Shown piece by piece: positions 12,539 through 23,253 of a DNA stretch of 64,000 nt. Positions within the stretch are counted from its first letter, which is position 1. The number at the start of each line of letters is the position of its first letter. Under the pieces are notes generated by a model. That model was given only the letters and a program-made list of their open reading frames with translations. It searched no databases and was not told the origin of the DNA. This DNA is from Larimichthys crocea (taxonomy: Eukaryota > Chordata > Actinopteri > Sciaenidae), in NCBI RefSeq assembly GCF_000972845.2, contig NC_040020.1, positions 1,922,669 through 1,986,668 of the forward strand, read 5' to 3'. Position numbers and translations under genes: made by a program.

Positions 12539-13421
12539 CAGTGTTAATTTTGTCACCCATTTTTCAATTTAGTCTTAGTCTTGTGTCAAAGTTCATTCTT
12601 AGTCTTAGTCCCTTTGTCTTTACAAATTTTTTGTTCGTCATATTTTAGTCGACTAAAAGTCTCAAAATTTTAGTCTAGTTTTAGTCAAACGTGAACACAG
12701 GGTTTAGTCAAAACATTTTAGTCTTTTTCTATTTATTTCAGGAATATTTTTTTAGTTTATTAATTCCAGTTCACTTGTGCTCCACAGCTAACATATTGAT
12801 TAAATGTCTTGACTGAACTGAATTGAATGAATTCATCTTCAATGCAACTTTGCGTCTTGTCTGTTGTTTCAATGCACACTTAATATGCACTTGATTTCAT
12901 TTTTTTAATCTACTAATAGCAGGTACACCCTCTTATGACATGTTCTGTCATCTTCTACATGCAATTGTTAAATTTCAATATAAATAAATTGGTTTTATGC
13001 CAGTTGCATCTACTAAAATGTTAAAATTAAGATGAGTCCATCACTCTTAGTGTTTAGTACAGATGGGGAGGCTAGACTCATTCTTGACTGTTATGCCATA
13101 TGCGCACGTTTTACGCCGTGTTTCTCCTGCGTGCTGTTTGTTTTCAAGCCACAGGTGCGAGAGCAGCAAGAGGATATCAAACATGTGGCCGTGACGTTGC
13201 TACAGTAAAAGAAGTGCTGGCACAAACACGTGACAGCAGGACTGGATGTTGCTTTTCTTTTCTTATATAGTCGACGAAAACAAGGAGGACGCACATTGGC
13301 ACATTTTTCGTCAATGTTTCTAGAACATTGTATTGTCTCGTCATCGTCTCGTCTTCGTCAAGGGAAAAAGGCTCGTTGACGAACATATTTCGTCTCGTCT
13401 CGTCTGACGAAATGAACACCG
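12539..13421 (+). mobile_element. Non-autonomous hAT-type DNA transposon, 883 bp
   Basis: The left end reads CAGTGTTAATTTTGTCA. The reverse complement of the right end reads CGGTGTTCATTTCGTCA, giving a 17-bp terminal inverted repeat with four mismatches. The element is flanked by perfect 8-bp repeats (GTCAGTAG), the duplication length typical of hAT transposases. Subterminal regions carry repeated TTAGTC/TAGTCGAC and CGTCTCGTC motifs. No transposase reading frame is present; internal frames of 67-80 codons have no known motif. It inserted into the 2.2-kb unit after the two copies separated, or only in this copy. Confidence 0.92.
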
Positions 13422-13429
13422 GTCAGTAG
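13422..13429 (+). repeat. 8-bp target site duplication, right (GTCAGTAG)
   Basis: Perfect match to 12531-12538. After it, similarity to copy A resumes at once with the counterpart of base 1150. Confidence 0.9.
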
Positions 13430-13492
13430 TCGCCTCTTTGCATGCGTTCTACATCCTAGTTATTATTACTTGGTGAAGTGAGCAGTGCTGAA

Positions 13493-13957
13493 GAGTAGTG
13501 GTGTGCAATACTGCATATTTTGGTATCAATCCGATACCAAGTAAATACGGGCCAGTATCGCCGATACCGATACTTTTGGTGGATGCGTCACTGAATTTCT
13601 AAATTTCAATTAATTTTCATGACCTTAAGTGTTTTTTGTGATGTTTCCTTTTTTATTATTATTACTAAATAGTAAAACCCAGGACAGAATTAGGACAAAG
13701 TTTATAATGAAATAGAAAATGCTTTATTATCAATTTTTTTTTTCAGAAAATTCAGAATGTTGCGCCGTCACGTGACTCGTACTGACATAGGAGCAGCGAG
13801 TCCGGCGACCTGGCTGTTTCCTCTTTGCCGAAACCGCAGCATTACAAACAAGAACGGAACTTAAAGTAAGGAATCAATCTCACCAGATTAGTATCGATCC
13901 GATACCGACCTGGTATCGATACTGTCGATATTTGGATCGATCCGCCCATCACTACTG
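13493..13957 (+). mobile_element. Palindromic-ended MITE nested in repeat copy B
   Basis: Counterpart of 1214-1611, with the ATCGATCCGATACC blocks at both ends and an ACTACTG right terminus. The first base is changed to G. It keeps about 55-65 internal bases (about 13665-13730) that copy A lacks. The missing piece is bounded by TTATTAT words, so copy A probably lost it by slippage between short repeats. Confidence 0.55.
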
Positions 13958-14500
13958 AACAGGTGGAATATGGCACCACTAGATGTATTGTGAATATTTA
14001 AGATGGCAACTCTCTGTTGTTTGTCACAATTCTGAGGAAGGGCCTGCCATACTACTTGCTGATACATAGCTATGTGATTATGCAAATTTATTTTTTATTG
14101 CACCTGCAGCCACGCCCAACAGTGATGTCACAGTGTACTGACACACCTTCACATTAGTTTAACCAGTAGTGGTCAGCAAAAACAAGATTTTCTGTGAGAG
14201 TTTTTGACAGCTGATTTTATGATTTTTCAAATAATCATCAACCGGCAGCAGTAATGGACTCAGGAAACAGAAATATATCAACAAAGGCTGTGAGGAAGAG
14301 GACAGCAAACAAGTGAGCATGCACGTAAACAATGAATGATGTTCTTTTGTGGAGAGAAATGCACTCAACATATTTTGTTTTGGTGATTGAATTGATATAA
14401 ATCGATGTTCCTGTGACATGCATATCTTGTAAATCTAAAAGAAACGTGTGTTCCTGCGAGTCAACAGGCTGTGCAGTCTGTCTTTCACACTGCTTGTAAT

Positions 14501-17500
14501 GGCCTCACTTACAGTTTTAGTAATCAGTACATTGCAACGTGCAATGTTTCTTTCCGATTATTATAATTACATCATGTTTAAGCTCATCATGTAAATGTAA
14601 TCGGTGTAGTTTAAGTATAATAACACAGCATGGATTAAAATACTGTTACATAACTTAACCTTTAATCTAATTATGTTTTTAGTTTATCCAATTATTTGAG
14701 GCAGATAATTTGTCACCTCCGCAAAAAAGAGAATCAAGGGAAAAGAGTTTCTAAAAGTGGCCGAAAACATCCTATTTTGCTAAATTAATGTAAAGCAAAC
14801 AAATAATAAGATCCTGAACGCTGCTTTAAGGAAGAATTAAGGGAAGCTAATTGAGAAAAGCAATTTATTTAGCCGATTTAAAGTTTCATAGTGAATTTAA
14901 TTACCACTCAGTGTATAATTTCCTCAAGTTTTTCTTATTTCACACAACCGGGACCATAATTCTCAAAGTTAAACACAGCATCATAGATTTTTTTTCTATC
15001 CCTAACAAAGCTCATTATCCACTGCTTTCTCCTCTTCCTCTTTCCCCCCCCCTTCCTCTCTTCTCCTCCATCCTCTGGCTTACTTTACTTTTCCGCTCCA
15101 CGGCTCATCTCGTTCACGGCAGCCAATTTAAAAGCAGCTTAATCCTGAGGAGAATACTGTTGTTGCATCCAGTCGAACTCCCGTGATTGATGTCTGGTAA
15201 GATTTAATGTAATGTGCAATGTTTGTGTGATTGACATCACACAGGTGTGCTCCTACAAATGCTGGTGGATGCAGAAAAGCACAGAGGGGGTTTACTTTGT
15301 GCTCGCGGCCTCCTTGAAGATTAGAGGACCACATGTCAAGGCTGCAAAACCTAGCAACTGTTTCCTGATTGCTCTTGAAATCAACATGTAAATCAGGGAT
15401 TTCTGAGTTGTTCACTACTTTCTGGTATTTTTGTTTTGTTTGGTTTTTTATGGCAGCATTGTGACAGCCTTGATTGATCAAGGGGGAAGAATTGTGATAC
15501 GATATATGAAAAAAAAGTTGAAGACAGCTGCTCTCCAAAAAAAAAATGGCATTAAGTTTGACATGTAGCCTAAGGGTTTCATTTTATAAGTTAACCTAGT
15601 AGGATTTGAACAACAAACCACATAACTTTCACTCAAATAAACCCCGCGTGACCAGAAAAGTAGCGATGTTTAGTCCTGTCATGTAGCTTTCAAAGACATA
15701 CAGACGACGTTTAAAAAAGTAAAAGTCCAAATGAAATGTAAAACCAGATGCATGGATTGACATAACAAATAGGGAGACATCCTTATTTTACCATAATCTG
15801 ATCTTTTTTCAGATACTTTATGTGGATTCCTATTATACCCTCACTACTACCTGTTTTATGGTCCTCTCAATGCATGTGTTTGCAGTGCGCTCGCCTCTGG
15901 CTAAAGTTCAGACTGTTGGAAAACCGACATTGCGCTTTTGCCGTGCGCCATTCATTGATCTCCGCAGTGAAAAACTGTTGTAACAACACGCAAGCCATTG
16001 AAAATAATGGGCCATTACACCACCAGCTAGTCCTCCATCTGTTTCTCATGTACAAAGAGCAGCAATCTTCCCAGGCGGCATAACTAAACTTCTCTGCGCT
16101 CAACCACATTAGTTTTAGTTCGTCCTTAGTTTTAGGATTTTGGGCATTCTGGCTCCCCACCCCATGTCAGTGGGATTTATTGTGGGACTCAAACATTGTA
16201 CAGAAAACAGCAGTCAATAACCAAGGCTCTCCTCGATCCAGGCCTAACTTCAGAGATGTACCCTGGTTGAAGGCCCCTGCGACCTCACCGTACACTTGCG
16301 CAAGGTATTAGTGACAGGTTGACAATCATTGCAGTCAAACTATCCGTCATCTACCTCTCAGGGTCGAGTCCTTCGGGCTGACACTCCAATTTGTGCATCA
16401 CTAAGTGGGTCAGCGTCTTTGCTGTGCATTGGGTGCATCCAATATTAAATACACATTTAACATTAACATAGTCAGGACGAGTTCTGGGTGTGTTTCCTCT
16501 AGACTCTCAGCTCTCACCCAGCTCGTGAATGCACAGGCAGTCAACAGGGTCAAACCTCTTATAGGGGCTCACCTTCAAGGGATGGTAGGTATGGACCTGT
16601 GGATGGGCCCTCGGTTCTTGACGGAGGATTACATGTGGTACAGCTGTAAATATTAATCACTGATAAATATTGATAAACCGAGATTATTAATTCATTTTTT
16701 CTGTCCGCTAAAGTGCAAGTGGTGTTTTCTGTGTGTATGGCAGCCATAGAAAAACCCTCAACCGATGCATAGCTGCTTACCTTATTTACCGTATTTAAAA
16801 TGACAATGTATATAACTGCCGTGGCGGAGAAAATGCACCTCAAGCCTGCCTGCGTGAGGACACAACAGAGAGAGAGACTGCAGTAGAAACACGTGGCTGC
16901 GCTGATAACAACCCAAAGGTGCTGGTAGGGTTCACAGGGACTTCCACAATAGGCGCCTTGAGAGGCTTTTACTAGACTATCTGCACACAAAAGCTAAAAC
17001 CTAGTTTTCTGAGCCTGTTTTTTGTCTGTATTGGCTCCATTCTGATGCTTTCTTCCTCTGTTCGTACTGCAAACGGCCCTTTCTCGTTTTCCCCTCAAAA
17101 TTGCTTTTATAACTGAAAAATAAAATGTGGTTTAATAAATCGACAAGTCTATTTAAGTCATACGAAAAAAGAAGAAAAAAAAACATTGGCCATACTGCGT
17201 AATCGAAAATTCTACTTCTGTATTGAACTCTCCAACAGATGTCTTCTTTAGGTGGTTAGAAATTGAACATTTCAAGCAACAATATGCATTTTTCCACCGT
17301 GCCGTTCTTCTTATTCTTCCCTTCTATCCCCCAAAAGCTTGCGAGGCATCGGTACATTGTCACTCACCGTGATAAGTTGCCTTGAAACAGCATCTAGCCT
17401 GGGGCTGAGGTAACCAGCGTCTGTAAAGACCACAACAGATGTTAAAGAAAAGCAAGGAACACTCGGCGTAATCCATTTTTTATGCCAGTATTTTCTCACA

Positions 17501-18460
17501 TTCTTGTTGAGGTTTTATCTGCATCGTTCACTCTTGCTGATAATCTTCTCGCTATTCAACATCAAACGTGTGTGCATTCATTGTAGCTTTATAGTAGAGT
17601 CGGAGCCTTTTAAGCATCGACTGCTTCAAAATGGATGTAGTTCATAAAAAGTAATGAGTGTTTCCCTTGAAAGTACATCCTCGACATTACATTTTTTTTT
17701 TTGTATGTCACCCTGCTGCACATACTGTTTTAATAAAGAAGTATAACCTGACATAATGGGAGCTCAGGGCAAAGTTTTGAGTCTTAGTCCATGATTTTAA
17801 AGTTGGCCTGACTTGGACAGAAACATTCTTGTCATGTATGCTCTGTACTTGCTGTATTATCAATGTAAATCCTGTTAAGTGAATGTGCATCCAGAGTCCC
17901 AAATGATGATTTAATCTTACAGTAAGTGTTCCTGGATGATGCTGTGAGTCCAAGTGTGAATGTTAAATTAAGTCTCAACGCTATCTTGAATCAGGCTCCA
18001 TGCCAAGTATCTAGTGGCTGGACACTTTTTCTATGCACTCAACAAGAAAATGTGTATTTGGGCCGAGGCTGCGAATGTGTGCATGAATAATACACGGCAT
18101 TTCTAATGACTTCTGTGGCTGAAGAGCTGTTTGTGCTGCAGTGGGCGGTCTTCTGTCAACCAGACTGACATGAGAATCATGCCGAATTCTCAACTGCACT
18201 ATAAAAACTTTGCAATATTGTCTAACTGCAAGAACAAAAAAAACAAAAAAAATCTATGTAAGATGTATGAACATGCAGGAGAATACTGTAGCTACCTCAG
18301 GCCGTCTGGGTTGAAGTTAATCTTGCAAAGTAAAGATGAACTTTTCTTCAACCTTCAATAAGTAATTTCTTTCGGCCACTTGTGAGCAGCGCAGACAAGC
18401 TGTGAACACAACATTGACGTATCATCACCTCTGAAGTGGACCTGGCGAACTTAGAACTTG
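14501..18460. other. Unannotated stretch
   Basis: No gene recognised. It contains a pyrimidine-rich tract at about 15030-15075. A possible old element at about 15830-16080 has the GCGCTCGCC and GCCATTGAAAATAATGGGCC words that I associate with fish DNA transposons. A 143-codon minus-strand frame at 16559-16990 has no motif. Confidence 0.5.
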
Positions 18461-18815
18461 TTTACACATCCAGCAGTCATACAGCACAACATATGGAGTC
18501 ATTTGGAGTCCAACGTTCACTCTATTTTGGAATTTTATTTTAGATCATCACCAACTCCTGAGTGAAATATCTGGCTCTTTAGCTGCTATATACTCTATGG
18601 TGTTCACTTACTGTCTACAGTAGCACTCTAAAACGTAGAGAGTTGTGAGAGTGAACCAAAAAAAACAAAACGAAATGAGCTGATCTCGATATGAAAGTAC
18701 TTCTTTGCATATCCAGCAGTTGTTCAGAGCAACATATGGAGTCCAATATTCACTTCGGAGTGAACTATCTGTCGCTTTGGCTACTGAATACTCCATTATC
18801 TTCACCAACTAGTTG
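18461..18815 (+). repeat. Two decayed tandem-like copies of an unknown repeat
   Basis: The series (A)CATCCAGCAGT, CA-CATATGGAGTC, GAGTCCAA-TTCAC, GAGTGAA-TATCTG, CTTT-GCTACT and TCACCAACT occurs at about 18461-18612 and again at about 18700-18815, spaced by roughly 240 bases. Related words recur at 19318-19510. Neither coding sequence nor termini can be defined. Confidence 0.5.
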
Positions 18816-18943
18816 CTAACTGCGTCTGTTGATGTTTTAACTCTTATAGGGAGTGTGTGTGTATTTTGTCTTTTGCATATCTCGTGTACTTCCCTTATCT
18901 AGCATGTGTTTGCTGAAGCTGGCAGGGAAAGGTAATTAAAAAT

Positions 18944-19254
18944 TGTTTAAGGACAAGAGAGACAGGTTAAGGGAAGTGTCATTTTGGACAAGAAACATAA
19001 TGCTCATTACTAAGGGGAAAACCAAAAAAAGGAAATTGTTAGTGGGAAGATGTCCGAGACAGCCCATTTTGAGAAAGAATTGTATAAGAACCCCCTGACA
19101 GAGCTCCTCGAGGAGCCTTTTCTCTGTAACTCTCTTGTGTGTTGCACTGTTAAATGCTCCTTCTTGTACAAGAATATTAAATCCAACTTAAACTTTGATA
19201 CTCTGGATCCAGTCCTCCTTATTCAAAGGTTCTTCTTAAAAAAATCTCGTAACA
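18944..19254 (+). mobile_element. Possible solo LTR of an endogenous retrovirus-like element
   Basis: The 311-base segment begins TGTT and ends AACA, the usual short inverted LTR termini. It is flanked by AAAAT and AAAAG, a five-base near-duplication. Inside are a TATAAG box (about 19081-19087), a CTCCTCGAGGAGC palindrome next to it, and an ATTAAA poly(A)-type signal about 90 bases later. TATA box and poly(A) signal in this order are expected of an LTR. No gag, pol or env is nearby, so it would be a solo LTR. A 75-codon frame inside it is not a gene. The LTR call is an inference. Confidence 0.4.
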
Positions 19255-19317
19255 AAAAGCTTCCTGCCATGGCCTAAAAAAAACACATTCAGAGTGCAAA
19301 TATGAGTCTTTTGTACC

Positions 19318-19510
19318 TATGTTTTTCATCTCTACCAACTGCAGAGTGAAATAACCAGCTCCATTATAAATTATTTTCACCTACTAATCATTGCATCTTT
19401 TTCAGTCTTTTGTTGCTGGGCAGGTAGTGTACAGTGAGCTTTCAGCAGTCTTTTTTTCCTGTAAACAGCTGAAAATGACGCTAAGAGAAGTTGTGAAGTT
19501 GAACCAAAAA
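19318..19510 (+). repeat. Third partial copy of the 18.5-kb repeat
   Basis: The words CTACCAACTGCAGAGTGAAATA and GAGAAGTTGTGAAGTTGAACCAAAAA resemble 18545-18575 and 18638-18662. The LTR-like segment lies between this copy and the first two, so the array was probably interrupted by that insertion. Confidence 0.4.
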
Positions 19511-19559
19511 AGTTGGAGATGTTAAGCAGTGAGCTCCTGCTGAAGCTCTGTAAACTGGG

Positions 19560-21542
19560 GTGATCATTCCCTGTACACATTGTCACATTGTTTTCTCATT
19601 TGATACATCGTAATTATAAAAGTATCGATTATGGCCTCTTTAAATAATCCGCCATCCACACATATAATCACCTCCCACGGCTTGTTAAAAGTACACAAAT
19701 ATTTATATTCTAAATACACGCCTACGGGAGCTTTCCAGTTCTTGAGGAATGACATCTAGACACACTGTGCACGAGAACAGCTTTGTCGTTCAGTTTAGTG
19801 AGTTTTTACTTCAGACCCGAGAAACCTTTGAAAACAGAAACATCAGATAAGACATAATGTCAGTATTCTAATGACATTTTGAAGACAACATTTGTAGCCG
19901 AGAATATTAACATCAGTGAGAGCGGTGGGGAATGCTGCAACATTAACATTCATATCGTTCAATATCTGGGATGACATTGATGAGCTTTCACAAAAAAAAA
20001 AAAAGAAGTGAGCTTTGTTTTGTAGTTGTTTGTGTTTCATTTCCTTATTATGCTTTTTTTTTTTGCTTGTCTCAAAGCAACTAAGACCGTGCTCTGCTGC
20101 TTTGAGACTCCCAGAAATCCCACCAGTTTTGTTTTTTTTAGACAACCGATCACAAAATCCTGCTTTTGTTCTTTTACTGGGTACGACTGCTGCTATCCAG
20201 CTACTACAACAGTCTCAAAACACAGCATCCAGTAGCAGAGGGAAATGTGGCACTCGTAAATTGGTGTGATAGAACAACACGGCATTCATCTGCTCTCTGT
20301 TTAGAGGAAAGTGTTTTTGCATGTGTTGGCAGATTCAATTATGATCGCTGCTTTTTTATAAATGGATGCCAGGAAGACTAATGTCTTGCGTTGATTTATT
20401 CCACGCGGTTAAGATGAAAACGGGATGAGCTCGGCATAAGACTCAGGTGCAGCGTTTGCCCATTTCTTCATCTCCCCCGCTGTAAATGAGTATGAGTGTA
20501 TTGCCTCATTATAATTTACATGTGAATTTTTATGATTTCTTGAGGTGGGTTGTCAATTACGTTATCTGCTGCGTTTCTGAATTCCCGTGGAGGGATGAGT
20601 GCTTTCTAAAATGTCTAGAGTTCCCCGTGAAAAGTATTTAACAGCTGTGGTCCATCATATCTGCCATGTTCATAGGTTAATGGGAAATTTGAAGAAGCAG
20701 GTTTACATAAACTCAAATGAATGGACCAAAGGATCCCCATGACAGATTCAAACCCTGGACCCCCCTTGAGAGTGTTGGACGTATCCACATCCTTTAAAGT
20801 TCCAACAATATAAAATACTTTTTCATTTTTAAGTCCCAGCTTATTGCCCCATTGTGTTCATTTTACTCCAGATTTTACAGATTTTAAATCATTTAGACAC
20901 CTGTTCTTGCACTATATAACTTTATGGGGCAGGTATGTTCACCCACGAGAAGTAGGTAATGCTTCACTGCACACACCACCAACTATTTAACTTATTTTGG
21001 AGAAAAATACTCTTTTTTCTCCCTGATGTCCTTCGGCTACTCTGCCTCTCTACTTTAGAGTTTCCTGGCGGACAGTAAGTTGCAGCAAACTATAGCTGCT
21101 GTTAGATTATGTTAGCTCAGTTCGTTAGCGGAGCTGCCCAGAGTATGAGAACTTCGATATCTCACGTTGTTACAGCGAGCAGCTCAAACCAGATGAAACT
21201 ATTACTTCTCTAAACAGCCCCTACGGAGGTGTTGCATCTCCTTCTTACAGAGGTTGGAAGTGTTTCATTGCTGACCTTCCCCATTTTGTTGCCTCTGCAG
21301 TGGATGAAAAAGAAATCCAGCAATATGAGCATTAGTCTTTATGATGGCATCATTTTCATGAGAAACGTTACACCACGGTAGATACAGCTGGCTAACTGCA
21401 TCACAGTTGATTAGGGCAAGAGCCAACAATAACATAAGTTTAGATAGCTGTTCCTTATCTTGTTATAGTCCTGGTATTAGTTTGATCATAGACTGTGTCC
21501 ACAGACACAAAGGTAACAGGATGAAAATGTTCTTGCTTTGCT
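19560..21542. other. Unannotated stretch
   Basis: No gene or named element. Overlapping frames at 20015-20381 have no motif. The block at about 20920-21300 has the look of an old repeat but has no second copy in the window. Confidence 0.5.
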
Positions 21543-21860
21543 GGGCGGCAGTAGCTCAGTCCATAGGGACTTGACTTGGGAACCGGAGGGTGTCCGGTTC
21601 AAGTCCCACATGGACCAAAAAATATGGAAGGTGGACTGGTAGCTGGAGAGGTGCCAGTTCACCTCCTGGGCACTGCCGAGGTGCCCTTGAGCAAGGCACC
21701 GACCCCCCCAACTGCTCGCTGGGCACTGGTCTGGCTGGCTGCCCATCACTCCACCATCTCTCTCCATATTTGCATGTCTATGCCCTTGTACTGCATGTGT
21801 GTGTCCGGGTTAAAATGCATGTAAAAAAAAAAAAAAATAGAGTGAAAAAAGAATTTCCCC
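21543..21860 (+). mobile_element. V-SINE-type tRNA-derived retroposon
   Basis: The 5' head is tRNA-like: GGCGGCAGTAGCTCAGT contains an A-box (from 21552), and GGTTCAAGTCC (21596-21606) is a B-box. The centre, GAGGTGCCCTTGAGCAAGGC at 21679-21698, then CACCGACCCC..AACTGCTCGCTGGG, is the conserved domain of the V-SINE superfamily. The 3' end has a short TG-rich part, GGGTTAAAATGC, a 15-A run and AATTTCCCC. It is nearly full length. Transcription would have been by RNA polymerase III from the internal boxes. Not a tRNA gene: the anticodon arm and 3' half are missing. Confidence 0.8.
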
Positions 21861-21957
21861 ATCTTCTTCTTCTAAACTGTTCATCACGTATGGTTTTGTC
21901 GAAGAAGGTAGCTCATTTGCCATTTGTCATTCAAATACAATGATTAATTTTAGAAGG

Positions 21958-22587
21958 GTGCAAGGGCTGCACTGCTGCTTAGCCACACCCCTCATCAGCT
22001 GAACTGCTTCCACCTGCTGCTCTCACCTGCTCACAATCTCCAATCAAGCCAGTATATATGCAGCTTCAGCAGTCTCACTCTTTGCTGGATTGTCTTTGCT
22101 CCCATGCCTGACTCTCCAGCACTTGTTCCTGGACTGCTTACCTGCTATTGACCCAACTTGCCTCTGACCTTTGCTACACGTCTCTGCCCGGTAAATCCAC
22201 CAGCCTTCCGTCCCTGACTCCGAGCATTGCCTGCCTGTGGCTGGGTGGCATTCAGCCTGTTCCTGCTCTGAGAGGAGACCCACCTTGCCCGTTCTACTTT
22301 CGCTTACTCTGTTTCAAGGTCCGGATCCTCACCCAGTCCTCATCTGAACCATAGTCCAGCCAGAGTTTCACCAGCAGTGAGTTTCCTCCATTTCCCCCTC
22401 ATCATACGCGTTGAGCCTGTTGAACTTTTGGACTATTGTCTGTTCATGAGTTCCACATATCCATTACCTGCCATACTCACCTGGATCCACTTCTCTATCC
22501 CCATCTTCTGGTTTGCTGTATACCTGTGATAGTCTGCTGAATAAAGACTGTAAAAGGATACTTGGTTCATTCCATACCTGTTACAGT
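21958..22587 (+). mobile_element. Solo LTR, probably Ty3/Gypsy type
   Basis: A C-rich, low-coding segment with TATATATG at 22053-22060 and AATAAA at 22540-22545, ending near GTTACA. The composition (CAGCTG, CACCTGCT, CCTGACTCC and TGCCTG words, with a final AATAAAG before a short tail) is like LTRs of fish Gypsy elements. No internal retrotransposon genes flank it. The target duplication could not be resolved, so both ends are approximate. Frames of 66-79 codons on both strands inside it are shadows. Confidence 0.5.
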
Positions 22588-23210
22588 TTAATGTTCTATC
22601 TAAGACAGTGGTTAAATGGTTTTGATGCATCAATTAAACAATATTACATGAGAAGGTATGCTTTACTGTCATTATTGGCATGACAGTGATGTGGTCTCAG
22701 GTGTAATATTGCAAATATACACTTACCAACAAAATGAAACATTTTGAGAGAATTTACTCTCAAACATGTTTTGCTCATGTTATCTCGGTTTCTATTGCTA
22801 TACATATGACTAATACCTGGGAATCAGTCACCGCAGTGGACTCCTCTATATAATGAAACACACTCAGCAAGTAGTCCGACCCTTAGTAACACTCTAGCAA
22901 CATAAACAAGTTTTAGTTCTAGCCTACTTGTGGGATTTTCCAAACTTAATAAATACCACACATATAATCACAAAACCTTTTAAACTGAGTCTTGTTGTGA
23001 CTAAAATATTTGCTGAAAAAAAATATTTTTCCATGAACAACATGTATTTTTAAGCAGGTAGGGCTGTCAGTGACTCACCGTACAGTTGATGGAGGATGTG
23101 ATCCAAACATTAGATGTAACCATTTTCAAAGTTCACAGCATGTTTTGGCCTTTAGTCTTTTTAAAAACGACATTTTCTCTGTGGTCACTAAACTGTGTGA
23201 TCTCTAATGT

Positions 23211-23253
23211 GATCAACACCCTTAATGCAGCACCTGCAATAAGGGTGTTGATC
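23211..23253. repeat. Perfect 14-bp inverted repeat (hairpin)
   Basis: GATCAACACCCTTA at 23211-23224 is exactly complementary to TAAGGGTGTTGATC at 23240-23253, with a 15-base loop that itself contains TGCA..TGCA. No poly-T tract follows. It could be a cruciform-forming site or the core of a small palindromic element. Confidence 0.8.

Larger units (their letters stand above)
11421..14500 (+). repeat. Unclassified ~2.2-kb dispersed repeat, copy B (with nested hAT insertion)
   Basis: It aligns with copy A from base 1. Without the 883-bp insertion at 12539-13421 it is about 2.2 kb. Similarity continues through the nested MITE and the block starting CACCTGCAGCCACGCCCAAC, then through TCAACAGGCTGTGCAGTCT near 14461. 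After about 14500 comparison is impossible, because copy A ends at a gap. No transposase, integrase or reverse-transcriptase motif is visible in any frame. Confidence 0.85.

Noticed and set aside
12539..13421. Minus-strand frames (67 and 80 codons) as a hAT transposase
   Set aside because: No zinc-finger, RNase-H-like or C-terminal dimerisation motif is visible, and similar text in such elements is noncoding.
1..14500. The two 2.2-kb direct repeats as the LTRs of one large retroelement
   Set aside because: The 9.3 kb between them has no gag/pol-like frames. It contains unrelated old elements in both orientations, and no TG...CA ends or primer-binding site can be seen. Window and gap edges also hide the true ends.
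15830..16160. Transposon remnant around an 87-codon frame and its minus-strand shadow
   Set aside because: A few words recall fish DNA transposons, but neither ends nor a second copy could be found in the window.
16559..16990. Longest open frame in the window (143 codons, minus strand)
   Set aside because: No family motif, biased signal or splice context; frames of this length occur by chance in 64 kb.
19050..19277. 75-codon frame as a small gene
   Set aside because: It lies almost wholly within the LTR-like segment and overlaps its TATA and poly(A)-type signals.
21552..21606. tRNA gene
   Set aside because: Same reasoning: it continues into the V-SINE central domain and an A-rich tail.
22044..22354. 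Overlapping plus and minus frames of 68-79 codons
   Set aside because: They lie inside the solo-LTR-like segment and have no retroviral or cellular motif.
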